64,000 bases of DNA from Accumulibacter sp. (GCF_036625195.1 NZ_JAZKUG010000001.1:4650001-4714000); one strand, 5' to 3'; positions 10,701 to 18,673 are shown, counted from the stretch's first letter. Numbers and translations: made by a program. Notes: generated by a model not told the origin, from the sequence alone.

Positions 10701-13700
10701 AGCAGGAGGCTGACGTGGATGCCGCTGCTGGCGCTGACGCCGTACGCCCAGGAAACAGTGTCGCTGCCGTCGCCACCGTTCAGGACGTTGTCGCCCGCTG
10801 CAGCGTAAAGCAGGTTGTCGAGCTCGTTTCCCGCCAGGCGGGCTACGCCGGTGGCGAGGATCCGGCCGTTCTCGACGTTGGCGGTGAGGGTGTATGCGGC
10901 GAGGAAGCTGTAGGCGATGTCGGTGCCGCCGCTGCCGAGGTTGGCGCTGGTCTCGATCACCTGGTCGGCAACGTGGTCAACGTAGTAGTTGTCGTTCCCG
11001 TCACCGCCGGCCATCGTGTCGGCGTTGCCGCCGCCGTTGATCGAGTCGTTGCCGCTGCCGCCGTCGATGACGTTGGCGCCACCGTCGCCAGTGAGGTTAT
11101 CGGCGTTGGCCGATCCCGTCAGGTTCTCGATACCGCTGAAGGTGTCGCTCGCCGAGCCGCCGCTGGCGGTGCCGGTCGCCAGGCTGGCGATGACGCCGGC
11201 GCTTCCCGAGACGCCGTAGAGATACGAGACGGTGTCGGTGCCGTCGCCGCCCGTCAGGTTGTTGGCGCCGACTCCGGCGTAGAGGAGGTTGTTGATGGCG
11301 TTGCCGGTGAGGCTGGCCGCACCGCTGGCGAGGATGCGCCCGTTCTCGACGTTAGCGGCCAGAGTATGGGCGGCGAGGAAGCTGTAGACGATGTCGGTTC
11401 CGCCGCTGGCGAGGTCGGCGTTGCTCTCGAGGACCTGGTCGGCCGCGTGGTCGACGTAGTAGCTGTCGCTGCCGTCGCCGCCGATCATCGTGTCGACATT
11501 GGCGGCGCCGTTGAGCGTGTCGTTGCCGGCGCCTCCGTCGAGAACGTTGCTGCCTCCGTCTCCGGTAAGGCTGTCTGCGTTGGCCGACCCGGTGAGGTTC
11601 TCGACGGCAGTGAAGCGATCGCTCCCCGAGCCACCACTGGCCGTGCCGGTGGCGAGACTGGCGCTGATTCCGGAGGCGCCACTGACGCCATACTGGTACG
11701 AGACGGTGTCGGTACCGATCCCACCATCGAGGACGTTGTTGCCGGCAGCGGCATAGAGGACGTTGTCCAGCTCGTTGCCCGTTCCATTCGCCACGCCCGA
11801 AGCCAGCAGACGCAGATTCTCGACGTTGGCCGTCAAGGTGTAAGCGGCGAGAGAGGTGGCAACGGTATCGTTGCCTCCCAGCACGCGATCGGCAGTGCCC
11901 TCGCTGACCTGATCGCCGCCCGTGTCGACGTAATACAGGTCGTCGCCGTCACCACCGAGCAGCGTGTCCGATCCGGCACCACCATCCAGCGTGTCGTTTG
12001 CCGCTCCACCAGCAATCCGATTGGCGCTGCTGTTTCCGGTCAGATTGTCGGCGAAGGCGCCGCCAATCACGTGCTCGATGTTCATCAGGACATCGCTGCC
12101 CGCGCTACCGGTGGTCTGCGGTCCGGCCAGAGCCAGGCTGACGGTGACTCCGCCGCTGGCCGAGCCATAGGCCGCGGTGTCATCGCCGCTGCCGCCGTCG
12201 AGCGTGTCGGCGCCGGCGCCGCCATCGAGCGTGTCGTTGCCGCTGCCACCGGCGAGGACGTTGGCGCCGCCGTCTCCGGTGAGGTTGTCGGCGTTGGCCG
12301 ATCCGGTCAGGTTCTCGATACCGCTGAATGTGTCGTTTGCCGAGCCGCCGCTGGCGTTGCCGGTTGCCAGGCTGGCAATGACGCCGGCGCTTCCCGAGAC
12401 GCCGTAGAGATACGAGACGGTGTCGGTGCCGTCGCCGCCCGTCAGGTTGTTGGCGCCGACTCCGGCGTAGAGAACGTTGTTGATGCCGTTGCCGGTCAGG
12501 CTCGCCGCACCGCTGGCGAGGATTCGCCCGTTCTCGACGTTGGCGGACAGAGTATGGGCGGCGAGGAAGCTGTAGACGATGTCGGTTCCGCCACTGGCAA
12601 GGTCGGCGTTGCTCTCGATGACCTGGTCGGCCGCGTGGTCGACGTAGTAGCCGTCGCTGCCGTCGCCGCCGATCATCGTGTCGACATTGGCTGCGCCGTT
12701 GAGCGTGTCGTTGCCGGCGCCTCCGTCGAGGACGTTGGCGCCGCCGTCTCCGGTAAGGCTGTCGGCGTTGGCCGATCCGGTGAGGTTCTCGATGGCAGTG
12801 AAGCGATCGCTTCCCGAGCCACCACTGGCCGTGCCGCTGGTGAGACTGGCGCTGACTCCGGAGGTGCCACTGACGCCATACTGGTACGAAACGGTGTCGG
12901 TACCGATCCCACCATCGAGGACGTTGTTGCCGGCAGCGGCATAGAGGACGTTGTCCAGCTCGTTGCCCGTTCCATTCGCCACGCCCGAAGCCAGCAGACG
13001 CAGATTCTCGACGTTGGCCGCCAACGTGTAAGCGGCGAGAGAGGTAGCAACGGTATCGTTGCCTCCCAGCACGCGATCGGCAGTGCCCTCGCTGACCTGA
13101 TCGCCGCCCGTGTCGACGTAATACAGGTCATCCCCGTCACCGCCTGTCAGGGAATCGGCGCCCGCACCACCGTCGAGCGTGTCGTTGCCTGCTTTTCCCT
13201 CCAGCACATCCCTTGCCGGTCCGCCGACCAGGGTGTCGTTGTCAGGTGCGCCCACAAGCCACAAGCGGACAGCACTGCGCACGAGAAGCTGAGCGGCCGC
13301 GACGCGGTTGTTCAACACCTCGTAGGCGGAACTACCATAGGAGACGTTTCCCGCATTGATCCACCCACCGCCGTCCACTACCACAAGGATGTCGCCGTCG
13401 TTTCCGGACACCACGAGTTGGTGGCGTCTTTCGGGGTCGCTTCCGCCGGCGCCTCCCGCGGCCAAGTCGTAGGTTCCGTCGACCCACCCGCTCGCGTTGT
13501 TGAGCAGATTGGTGCCGGTCACGTCGAGCACGTCCCTGACGACCAGCCGGAGTACGTTGTTGCCCGTGCCGGTGAGGTCGATCCATTCGATCGACTCCAG
13601 ACGTGAGAGGCTGCCAGGCGTGCCACCGCCTTGGTTGGGAACGCTCCGGAGGTCGAGCGTGAGGCCCGACCCGTCCACAATCAGCCGGTCGGTACCTGTT

Positions 13701-15421
13701 CCACCATCGATACGCGAGAGCCTTCCTGATGTGACACCTGCCGCCAGCGCCGCCACGTTGGCTGCATTGACGATGAAGCTGTCGTCGCCGGAACCGCCGT
13801 AGAGAACGTCGACACCGCCACCGGCGATGAGCGTATCGTTACCGGCGCCTGCTACGATTGTCTCAGCAAGTGCCGTCCCGACGAGAGTTTCGTCGGCCGA
13901 CGTCCCTAGCTGATCTACCGAACCCGGGGCGAAGACACCGTTGGTCCTGCCAAAGACCACGTAACCCCGCCCGGCGTCGACCGCGGCATGTGGGTCGCCG
14001 CCCGGCGCTCCGAGAAACAGGTCCCCCAGCCCGTCACCATTGAAGTCCCCAGTTCCCGCGACACTCGTGCCGCTCCAGTCTCCTGCGTTCTCTCCATTGA
14101 GGGCGAATCCCCCAATTCCCGCGGCGATCGCCGATAAGTCAATGGCTTCACTGCCCGTCTTCCCCCAGACGACATAGGCGCGTCCCGCATCAGCGCGCCC
14201 GGCAGGATCACTGTAAGGGGCGCCGACGAGCAGGTCGGCCAGACCGTCGCCGTTGAGGTCGCCAGCCGTCGCGATGCTGTAACCGCTCGAGTCGTCGACG
14301 CCTTCGCCATTGACGACAAAGCCGCCACTGCCACCGGCAATTGCAGCGAGGGAAACCTGTGCGCCTCCCGACTTGCCGAAAACCACGTAGGTTCGGCCAG
14401 CGTCGCTCCCCGACACGGGGTCGCTTCCCGGCGCGCCGATCAGGAGGTCGGCAAAACCGTCTCCGTTGACGTCGCCGGCCGCGGCAACGACTCGTCCGCT
14501 CCGCTCGCCGGAACTCTGGCCACCGATGACGAAACCACCGCTGCCGCTGGCAATGGCCGAAAGCTCAACCGCAGCACCGCCAGTCTTGCCGAAAACGACA
14601 TAACTCCTGCCGACAGAGGCCGGGCCCACGCCGGGAGCGCCAACGATGAGATCGGCGAGGCCATCGCCGTTGACGTCCCCGGCGGCAGAAACACTGTTGC
14701 CGCTGATCTCGCCGGCTGAGGTGCCGTTGATGACGAAACCACCACTGCCGCTGGCGACCGCTGCGAGGTCCATGGCGGCGATTCCGGTCCGACCAAAAAC
14801 GACGTAACTGCGACCCGCTGCGCTGCCCGCTGCCGGGTCTGCGCCGAGGGCACCGACGATCAGGTCCGCCAGGCCGTCGCCATTGACGTCGCCAGCGGCG
14901 CTGGCGCTCAAACCGCTGTAATCGCCAGCACTCTGACCGTCAAGCACGAAGCCGCCAGCACCGCCACCGGCAATCACCTCTAGATCAACGGCGTCGCTTC
15001 CACTCTTGCCAAACACCAGGAAAGTGCGTCCAGCACTGCTTGCACCGGCGGGGTCACCAAACGGCACTCCAACAATCAGGTCATCGAGGCCATCGCCGTT
15101 GATGTCACCGGCACCGGCGACAAGTCGGCCGCTCTGGTCATTGCCGTGCTGGCCGGAGATGATGAAGCCATCGACGCCCAGGGCAACACTTGACAAACTG
15201 ACGATGCCGCTGCTGCTGGTGCCGAAAACGACATAGCTTTTCCCGGCGCGTTCGCCGAGACTGAGCGGCTCGGGCGCTCCGAGAATCAGATCAGCGAGTC
15301 CGTCGCCGTTGACATCGCCCGCTGCAGCCACACTCCAGCCCGCCGCATCGGCAGCACTGTGTCCGTCAATGACTAGGCTTCCGCCATCGATCGCTAGGTC
15401 AGAGAGCTCCAGGGTAGGCAT
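1793..15421 (-). CDS. giant secreted RTX protein with N-terminal FG-GAP beta-propeller (4542 aa)
   Basis: Probably an extracellular matrix, adhesin or S-layer-like protein exported by a type I system. Residues ~1-490 hold seven FG-GAP/integrin-alpha repeats built on GDVNGDGLADLIVGAP, whose DxNxDGxxD loops bind calcium; seven copies suggest a closed seven-bladed propeller. A non-repetitive ~230-residue region follows (13.9-13.2 kb). The rest, over 3500 residues, consists of RTX nonapeptides (GGxGxDxLx) in supra-repeats with motifs such as YYVDxAGDxVSETN, LTANVENGRILA and DTVSYLYGVSG. The C-terminus (DTIELENAVFNSL, DDYLIYDSVTGALYYDA, ending LDFVVT) is shared with the other RTX proteins here and is the likely secretion signal. 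I preferred the ATG at 15421 (GGAAG upstream) over a GTG 60 bases earlier. There is no Sec signal peptide. It is divergent from the polysaccharide locus. Confidence 0.9.
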   Translation of the reverse strand: MPTLELSDLAIDGGSLVIDGHSAADAAGWSVAAAGDVNGDGLADLILGAPEPLSLGERAGKSYVVFGTSSSGIVSLSSVALGVDGFIISGQHGNDQSGRLVAGAGDINGDGLDDLIVGVPFGDPAGASSAGRTFLVFGKSGSDAVDLEVIAGGGAGGFVLDGQSAGDYSGLSASAAGDVNGDGLADLIVGALGADPAAGSAAGRSYVVFGRTGIAAMDLAAVASGSGGFVINGTSAGEISGNSVSAAGDVNGDGLADLIVGAPGVGPASVGRSYVVFGKTGGAAVELSAIASGSGGFVIGGQSSGERSGRVVAAAGDVNGDGFADLLIGAPGSDPVSGSDAGRTYVVFGKSGGAQVSLAAIAGGSGGFVVNGEGVDDSSGYSIATAGDLNGDGLADLLVGAPYSDPAGRADAGRAYVVWGKTGSEAIDLSAIAAGIGGFALNGENAGDWSGTSVAGTGDFNGDGLGDLFLGAPGGDPHAAVDAGRGYVVFGRTNGVFAPGSVDQLGTSADETLVGTALAETIVAGAGNDTLIAGGGVDVLYGGSGDDSFIVNAANVAALAAGVTSGRLSRIDGGTGTDRLIVDGSGLTLDLRSVPNQGGGTPGSLSRLESIEWIDLTGTGNNVLRLVVRDVLDVTGTNLLNNASGWVDGTYDLAAGGAGGSDPERRHQLVVSGNDGDILVVVDGGGWINAGNVSYGSSAYEVLNNRVAAAQLLVRSAVRLWLVGAPDNDTLVGGPARDVLEGKAGNDTLDGGAGADSLTGGDGDDLYYVDTGGDQVSEGTADRVLGGNDTVATSLAAYTLAANVENLRLLASGVANGTGNELDNVLYAAAGNNVLDGGIGTDTVSYQYGVSGTSGVSASLTSGTASGGSGSDRFTAIENLTGSANADSLTGDGGANVLDGGAGNDTLNGAANVDTMIGGDGSDGYYVDHAADQVIESNADLASGGTDIVYSFLAAHTLSANVENGRILASGAASLTGNGINNVLYAGVGANNLTGGDGTDTVSYLYGVSGSAGVIASLATGNASGGSANDTFSGIENLTGSANADNLTGDGGANVLAGGSGNDTLDGGAGADTLDGGSGDDTAAYGSASGGVTVSLALAGPQTTGSAGSDVLMNIEHVIGGAFADNLTGNSSANRIAGGAANDTLDGGAGSDTLLGGDGDDLYYVDTGGDQVSEGTADRVLGGNDTVATSLAAYTLTANVENLRLLASGVANGTGNELDNVLYAAAGNNVLDGGIGTDTVSYQYGVSGASGISASLATGTASGGSGSDRFTAVENLTGSANADSLTGDGGSNVLDGGAGNDTLNGAANVDTMIGGDGSDSYYVDHAADQVLESNADLASGGTDIVYSFLAAHTLAANVENGRILASGAASLTGNAINNLLYAGVGANNLTGGDGTDTVSYLYGVSGSAGVIASLATGTASGGSASDTFSGIENLTGSANADNLTGDGGANVIDGGSGNDSINGGGNADTMAGGDGNDNYYVDHVADQVIETSANLGSGGTDIAYSFLAAYTLTANVENGRILATGVARLAGNELDNLLYAAAGDNVLNGGDGSDTVSWAYGVSASSGIHVSLLLTTAQSTGGSGSDTLLNIEHLVGSSLSDTLSGNSAANMLAGGGGDDTLDGGAGDDTLDGGAGIDTVSYASATGGASVRLAVAGPQATGSSGIDSLLNVEHLLGSAFADTLTGNGGANWLRGGNGNDTLDGAAGVDTLEGGDGDDLYYVDTTADLVFETNAVRVTGGEDTVVSSLSAYTLPTNVEILRLIGTEPRFGSGNDGNNILYASPGDNFFDGGLGSDTVSYALGVNGGVGVVVTLATSASQATRGSGSDSLSRIEHLSGSALADMLTGDSGSNRLAGDDGDDLLDGSSGDDTLDGGGGEDTASYASATSGVSVDLSLTAAQPTGGSGSDVLLNIEHLAGSDFRDVLKGDAGANRLDGAAENDSLIGGFGDDTVDGGAGNDTLDGGNGEDIASYQSAVAAVTVSLAVNTAQATGGAGSDTLLNLEHLVGTGFADRLTGNAGANRLVGAAGNDTLAGGTGDDTLDGGLGADSLSGGDGSDVYFVDDSADVVSEANASLSTGGSDMVNSLLAAYSLTANVENLRILAADTAEATGNALDNMLFSGSGNNVLDGGAGSDTVSYAYAIRGVSVSLAVVGAQATAGSGFDTLLEVEHLDGSAFADALVGNADRNRIGGGAGDDTIDGAEGADSLNGGDGNDRYDVDDAGDLVVETNADRVTGGDDTVWTTLTAYTLADNVENLRLLALVASSANGNDLNNIVHASGGNNELDGRDGSDTVSYLFAPSAVRINLDSSTAQATGGSGVDRLLNFENVAGSDFDDILAGDDGRNALYGNGGDDQLDGGSGNDTLDGGDGEDTASYATAATAISVNLALTSAQTTGGSGLDVLLRVEHVTGSASDDSLAGSASNNLLSGGAGSDTLDGAAGADTMIGGDGNDIYRVDDAGDVVTETGSDARTGGLDVVYSALSTYTLTSNVENLRLLASSAADGVGNSLDNTLFAGSGRNLLDGGTGNDTVSYVDAASGVSVNLSITGEQLTGGSGSDELLNIENLAGSDFDDLLRGDASRNEISGGAGADTLDGGSEADTLEGGDGSDLYYVDNLADVVRETNQPTAGEDTVWSTLAAYALPDNVENLRLLTTGSANATGNELNNVLYAGEGDNLLDGGAGSDTVSYAYGVMAGALGSSVSLAATDAQRTGGSGLDTLLNIEHLIGSDLADVLLGNSEDNALLGGEGDDVIGGSGGNDTLDGGRGSDALSGDEGNDLYYIDATGDSISENNADRSTGGDDTVCSGLADYTLPVNVENLRLLAPGETNGTGNGLDNILYAGIGSNILDGGAGGDTVSYAYGVVGASGVSISLARTTAQSTGGSGQDTLRNIENLAGSANADSLTGDGGANVLDGGGGNDTLNGGANADTMTGGDGNDSYYVDHTADQVVEANAGAANGGTDIVYSFLAAYSLTANVENGRILVSASASLTGNAIDNVLYAGVGANNLIGGDGTDTVSYLYGVSGSAGVVASLATGNASDGSASDTFSGIENLAGSANADILTGDGGANLLDGGAGNDSLDGGFGNDSLDGGSGSDTMSGGDGSDSYYVDHVADRVVEGNADPASGGTDTVHSFLAAYTLTANVENGRILASGSASLTGNASNNLLYAGVGANNLSGGDGSDTVSYLYGVAGSSGVTASLATGNASGGSASDTFSGIENLTGSANNDSLTGDGGANVLDGGAGNDTLNGAANVDTMIGGDGSDSYYVDHAADQVLESNADLASGGTDIVYSFLAAYSLTANVENGRILASGAASLTGNAINNVLYAGVGANNLTGGDGTDTVSYLYGVSGSAGVIASLATGNASGGSANDTFSGIENLTGSANADRLTGDGGGNVLDGDNGNDWLDGGSGNDSLDGGFGRDTMTGGDGNDSYYVDHTADQVVEANAGAANGGTDIVYSFLAAYSLTANVENGRILASASASLTGNASDNVLYAGVGANNLIGGDGTDTVSYLYGVSGSAGVVASLATGNASDGSASDTFSGIENLAGSANADSLTGDGGANFLDGGAGNDSLDGGFGNDSLDGGSGSDTMSGGDGSDSYYVDHVADRVVEGNADPASGGADTVHSFLAAYTLTANVENGRILASGSASLTGNASNNLLYAGVGANNLSGGDGSDTVSYLYGVAGSSGVTASLATGNASGGSASDTFSGIENLTGSANNDSLTGDGGANVLDGGAGNDTLNGAANVDTMIGGDGSDSYYVDHAADQVLESNADLASGGTDIVYSFLAAYSLTANVENGRILASGAASLTGNATNNVLYAGVGANNLSGGDGSDTVSYLYGVSGSAGVIASLATGNASGGSASDTFSGIENLAGSIYADTLTGDGRANRLDGANGNDTLNGGAGDDVLDGGLGADSLIGGDGSDSYYVDNAGDSVSETSSSATSGGTDQVFSALAAYTLTGNVENGRILAVGAASLSGNGLDNLLEAGTGNNTLDGGGGNDTVSYLYGASSGVSVSLAIAGAQTTGGSGSDTLIAIENLSGSSHDDTLTGDGNANRLSGAQGNDLLDGGFGNDTLDGGAGNDRLLGGAGADSMLGGDGSDLYSIDNAGDTVVETNADATSGGTDQIFSHLAAYTLTAHVENGRILATGAANLSGNGLDNVLEAATGNNAFDGAAGNDTVSYLYGASSGVSVSLALGGAQATGGSGSDTLIAIENLTGSNHDDTLAGSGDANRLNGAQGNDFLDGAAGNDTLDGGAGNDRLWGGTGADSLIGGDGSDLYYVDHAGDSVSETNANATSGGTDQVFSYLASYTLGANVENGRILAVGAANLSGNSLDNLLDAATGNNAFDGAGGNDTVSYLYGASGGVSVSLASTGPQATGGSGSDTLVAIENLTGSTYADTLTGDGNANRIEGGNGNDTLVGGAGNDRLVGGFGNDSLVGGAGADIVRFDILPNSVSNRDTVGDFDVLDDTIELENAVFNSLVATGSLAPSSFRAGAGFTSAADADDYLIYDSVTGALYYDAGGNSGAAAVHFATLVGAPVLTSLDFVVT
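3825..6654 (-). repeat. 1476-bp in-frame tandem duplication inside the giant RTX gene
   Basis: The segment ~3825-5178 reappears at ~5301-6654 with a constant offset of 1476 bases (492 codons) and only scattered substitutions. I checked matching positions at about 3841/5317, 4021/5497, 4561/6037 and 5041/6517. The copies diverge just after 5178/6654. The offset keeps the frame, so the duplication adds whole RTX supra-repeats. Confidence 0.8.
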
Positions 15422-16010
15422 GGCGACTCGCTTCCGGTTACTGGTCAAGGTCTCGCTTGATGTTACAAGAAAAGTCCTCACAAGAAACAGGTTTGCAAAT
15501 CACTGCTTCTTGAGGAGGGAAAGAAATGGGCAGCTGAAGTGAGTTGTGTGGGTTGATCGTTGCGAGGATGGTCATCGACGTGATCGAAGCGCGGCTGACG
15601 ACTCGATCGAACAGCAAAAGTGGCCGTCATTGGTGTAGCATTGGCGCCCTTCCCCACTTTCACTGATTCCGGTTCCCCTGCCAGTGGCGGAGCATCCGCC
15701 CTGCTGGGTGCGGGCGGAGATTGGACGGGGCCGCCCCAACCGCCGTTTCGACGATGATGCTCATGTCTGATTTCCCTTGCCTTGACCGGCAACCAGCACT
15801 GTGGTGATTGTTGCGTCTCTGCCCACTGGGCATGACTTCCATGACGAACGGCCACATCGCGCGACCGCCGCAGCGACTGCGATCGGTGGCGATGGCGAAG
15901 GAACGAGCAGAGGCCGTCGGCGACGCACGGCATTCTGCCCAGCCCCATCAATCTGTCAGCGCAAGGTATCGATAGCCGCGTAGCCCACGCCAACGCCCGA
16001 GCGATCCAAC
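15422..16010. other. divergent intergenic region between the giant RTX gene and the polysaccharide locus
   Basis: About 590 bases with no convincing gene; the frames open here on the minus strand have no family-like sequence. It must hold the promoters of both divergent units. The best sigma70-like match on the plus strand is weak: TTGACC at 15782-15787, 18 bases, then GATTGT at 15806-15811, about 200 bases before the kpsE start. A perfect small hairpin, GGCGGA-GCA-TCCGCC, lies at 15686-15700 without a T-tract. GAGGAGGGAAAG at ~15522 is a strong ribosome-site-like sequence, but the ATG after it runs into a stop within four codons. Confidence 0.4.
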
Positions 16011-17147
16011 ATGACCCAGATCATTTCCATGGCCAGCAAGTACAGCCGCGCGAGCCTCGTGCGATCCTGGACCACCCACAGACTTTTCTGGCTGACCGTG
16101 GTCGTGCCGACGTTTCTGGCCATTCTGTATTTCGGCCTCATGGCCTCGGACATCTTCATCAGCGAATCCCGTTTCGTCGTCCGCAGCCCGGAGCGGCAGG
16201 CGACCTCGCCTCTGGGCATCATCTTCAAGGGTGCGGGCTTCACCCGTTCGCAGGACGACAGCTACACGGTGCAGGACTTCATACTCTCGCGCGATGCCCT
16301 GCGCGTGCTCGACCAGGAACTGGATCTGCGCCGCGCTTTGGGCCAAGGGGATCTGTTCCGGCGCTTCCCCGGCCTCGACTGGGACGACAGTTTCGAGAAC
16401 CTGCACCGCTACTACCAGAAGATGGTGGTCAGTACGCAACTCGATTCGACCTCATCGATCGCCACGGTGACCGTTCGCGCCTTCACTGCCGAGGATGCGC
16501 TGCGTATGAACCAGATGCTGCTCGAGATGAGCGAAAAACTGGTCAATCGCCTCAACGAGCGCGGCCGGCAGGACATGATTCGCTTCGCGGCCAACGAGGT
16601 CGTGGAGGCAGAGAAGAAGGCGAAGCTGGCGGCCTTGACCCTGGCCCGTTACCGCAACGAGAAAGGCGTCATCGACCCGGAGCGGCAGTCCGCCATTCCT
16701 CTGCAGCAGATCGCCAGGTTGCAGGAAGAGCTCATCGCCGCCAAGACGCAACTGGTGCAATTGCAGATGATCACCAAGGACAACCCACAGATCCCGGTGC
16801 TCAGGAAGCGCATCGAAATCCTCGAACACGAAGTCGAGCTCGAGTCGGCTCGGGTGACCGGCGGCGGCCGCTCGCTGGCCAGCAAGGCGGCCGAGTTTCA
16901 GCGGCTGGTACTGGAGAAGGAATTTGCCGACAAGCAGCTCGCGAGCGCGTTCGCTTCGCTTGAACAGGCGCGCAACGAGGCGCAGCGGCAGGCACTCTAC
17001 CTCGAGCGGGTGGCACAGCCCAGTCTGCCCGACGAGGCGATGGAGCCCCGGCGCCTGCGCATCATCCTCGCCGTTTTCGTCCTCGGCCTGATCGCCTGGG
17101 GCGTCCTGACGATGCTCGTCGCCGGCATCAGGGAACATCAGGATTGA
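16011..17147 (+). CDS. kpsE: capsule polysaccharide export inner-membrane protein, KpsE/CtrB/BexC type
   Basis: A 378-residue polysaccharide co-polymerase that would span the periplasm and link the ABC exporter to the outer-membrane exit pore. One membrane helix lies near residues 24-45 (LFWLTVVVPTFLAILYFG) and a second near the C-terminus (IILAVFVLGLIAWGVLTML), with a mostly helical, coiled-coil-rich periplasmic part between, as in KpsE/CtrB/BexC. Family features include SDIFISESRFVVRSP after the first helix and a proline-containing stretch (VAQPSLPDEAMEPRR) before the second. The start could also be the ATG at 16029 (MASKY); neither has a strong ribosome site. It is followed closely by kpsM- and kpsT-like genes, the usual order of an ABC-dependent capsule export unit. 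Confidence 0.88.
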   Translation: MTQIISMASKYSRASLVRSWTTHRLFWLTVVVPTFLAILYFGLMASDIFISESRFVVRSPERQATSPLGIIFKGAGFTRSQDDSYTVQDFILSRDALRVLDQELDLRRALGQGDLFRRFPGLDWDDSFENLHRYYQKMVVSTQLDSTSSIATVTVRAFTAEDALRMNQMLLEMSEKLVNRLNERGRQDMIRFAANEVVEAEKKAKLAALTLARYRNEKGVIDPERQSAIPLQQIARLQEELIAAKTQLVQLQMITKDNPQIPVLRKRIEILEHEVELESARVTGGGRSLASKAAEFQRLVLEKEFADKQLASAFASLEQARNEAQRQALYLERVAQPSLPDEAMEPRRLRIILAVFVLGLIAWGVLTMLVAGIREHQD

Positions 17148-17152
17148 CGACC

Positions 17153-17941
17153 ATGAGTGGCACAAGCCTCACCCGGTCGGCCGCCATCCAGCAGCGCGTC
17201 ATCGGTGCCTTGTTGCTGCGCGAGGCGATCACGCGTTATGGCAGGCATGGATTCGGGGTGCTCTGGATCATCATCGAGCCCGCCCTGTTCACCCTGGGGG
17301 TTGCTGGCTTCTGGTACTTGGCCAGGATGAACATCCTGTCCAGCATCCCGATCATTGCCTTCGCCATCACCGGCTATTCGTCGGTCCTGATGTGGCGCAA
17401 CACCTCGAACCGCTGCTCGAAGGCGATCGAGTCGAACCGCCCACTGATGTATCACCGCAACGTCAATGTCCTCGATATATTCCTGGCGCGAATCGTTCTT
17501 GAATGGGTTGGTGCCACGGCCTCGATCGCGGTCCTGACGATCCTTTTCGCCAGCGTGGGCGCGATGAACTGGCCAGAAGATCCGTGGCCGATCATTGGCG
17601 GCTGGCTTCTCCTGGCTTGGTTTTCTCTCGGGCTTGGACTCATCGTCGGCGCCTTGTCCGAATACTCCGAGACCTTCGAGCGTACCTGGCCCATCACGAC
17701 CTACCTCCTCTTTCCACTTTCCGGCGCGGTGTTCATGGTCCATTGGCTGCCGCCTGCTGCGCAGGAAGCCGTCCTCTGGCTGCCCATGGTGCACGGGGTG
17801 GAGATGATTCGCCATGGCTATTTTGGCGACCTCGTACCCACACACGGGGATCCGATCTATTTTTCCGCCGCCAACCTTGTGCTGACGTTGATTGGTCTGG
17901 CACTTTCGCGGGAGGCCGGCCGCAGGGTGCGGACGAGATGA
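17153..17941 (+). CDS. kpsM: ABC-2 capsule polysaccharide exporter, permease subunit (KpsM/CtrC/BexB type)
   Basis: A 262-residue integral membrane protein with about six hydrophobic helices, the permease half of the capsule ABC exporter. The N-terminal REAITRYGRHGFGVLWIIIEP stretch is the conserved amphipathic entry region of KpsM/BexB/CtrC proteins, and the length fits the family. I took the ATG at 17153, five bases after the kpsE stop and with AGGA upstream; a TTG at 17144 is an alternative that would overlap kpsE. The gene ends in an ATGA overlap with kpsT, implying translational coupling of the two halves. Substrate specificity cannot be read from sequence. Confidence 0.92.
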   Translation: MSGTSLTRSAAIQQRVIGALLLREAITRYGRHGFGVLWIIIEPALFTLGVAGFWYLARMNILSSIPIIAFAITGYSSVLMWRNTSNRCSKAIESNRPLMYHRNVNVLDIFLARIVLEWVGATASIAVLTILFASVGAMNWPEDPWPIIGGWLLLAWFSLGLGLIVGALSEYSETFERTWPITTYLLFPLSGAVFMVHWLPPAAQEAVLWLPMVHGVEMIRHGYFGDLVPTHGDPIYFSAANLVLTLIGLALSREAGRRVRTR

Positions 17942-18627
17942 TCGAGCTGTACGGGATCCACAAGAGCTATCGCACGCGCAGCGGCTTGCATACCGTGCTT
18001 GACGGGATCGACCTGACGGTCCATCCGGGGGAAAAGCTCGGCATTCTCGGCTGTAACGGCGCCGGCAAGTCGACACTCATCCGGATCCTCAGCGGCGCTG
18101 ATCTTCCCTCCGCCGGGAGAATCCGCCGCGACATGACTGTCTCGTGGCCACTCGCCTTCGGCGGTGCATTCCAGACACATCTGACGGGGCTGGACAACCT
18201 CAAGTTCGTTTGCCGGATCTACGGTGTGGACTATAAACCCCTCATCCGCTTTGTCGAGGACTTCGCCGAACTCGGTCCCTATTTTCGCGAGCCGGTGTTT
18301 CATTACTCCCATGGCATGGTCACACGCTTGGCGTTTGCGCTGTCCATGGCCATCGAGTTCGACTGTTTCCTGATCGATGAAGCGATGGTCGTGGGCGACG
18401 CGCGCTTTCATGAGAAGAGCCATCACGAACTGTTGCACAAGCGAAAGGACCGTGCCTACATTCTGGTCAGTCATGACGCGAATGTAATCAGGCTCTATTG
18501 CCAGACCGCTCATGTCCTGCATGAAGGCAAGTTGCATGCCTTCGGCAATGTTGAGCAGGCGTATGACTATTACCAGGGAATTCTTCACCAGCAGCCACAT
18601 CTCGCGCTGCCGGCGAAGGAATTCTAG
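17938..18627 (+). CDS. kpsT: ABC-2 capsule polysaccharide exporter, ATPase subunit (KpsT/CtrD/BexA type)
   Basis: A 229-residue ATPase that powers export with KpsM. Walker A is GCNGAGKST at about residues 39-47. Walker B is in DCFLIDEAM, preceded by a diverged signature loop (HYSHGMVTRLAFALSM) where LSGG is expected; such divergence (YSSGM/YSHGM) is normal in polysaccharide exporters of this family. The switch histidine is in ILVSHD. The start ATG overlaps the kpsM stop (ATGA). The protein is the short form without the C-terminal substrate-binding domain seen in Wzt O-antigen exporters, which supports a capsule-type rather than O-antigen-type system. Confidence 0.92.
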   Translation: MIELYGIHKSYRTRSGLHTVLDGIDLTVHPGEKLGILGCNGAGKSTLIRILSGADLPSAGRIRRDMTVSWPLAFGGAFQTHLTGLDNLKFVCRIYGVDYKPLIRFVEDFAELGPYFREPVFHYSHGMVTRLAFALSMAIEFDCFLIDEAMVVGDARFHEKSHHELLHKRKDRAYILVSHDANVIRLYCQTAHVLHEGKLHAFGNVEQAYDYYQGILHQQPHLALPAKEF

Positions 18628-18673
18628 CTTCCTTCATATCGTGAAAGCCGATCAGACCCAATCCCCTGCCGCC

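Noticed and set aside
10403..13606. 1067-codon open frame on the plus strand inside the giant RTX gene
   Set aside because: It is antisense to GGxGxDxLx repeats. The low-complexity Val/Gly/Ala-rich translation is an effect of repeated GC-rich codons, and no domain is visible.
15478..15993. 171-codon minus-strand frame in the divergent intergenic region
   Set aside because: His/Arg/Ser-rich translation without motifs, no good ribosome site, and it covers the expected promoter region.
18512..18673. N-terminal extension of the GT4 gene into kpsT
   Set aside because: Not protein-like; overlaps kpsT. The ATG at 18674 gives a normal glycosyltransferase start.
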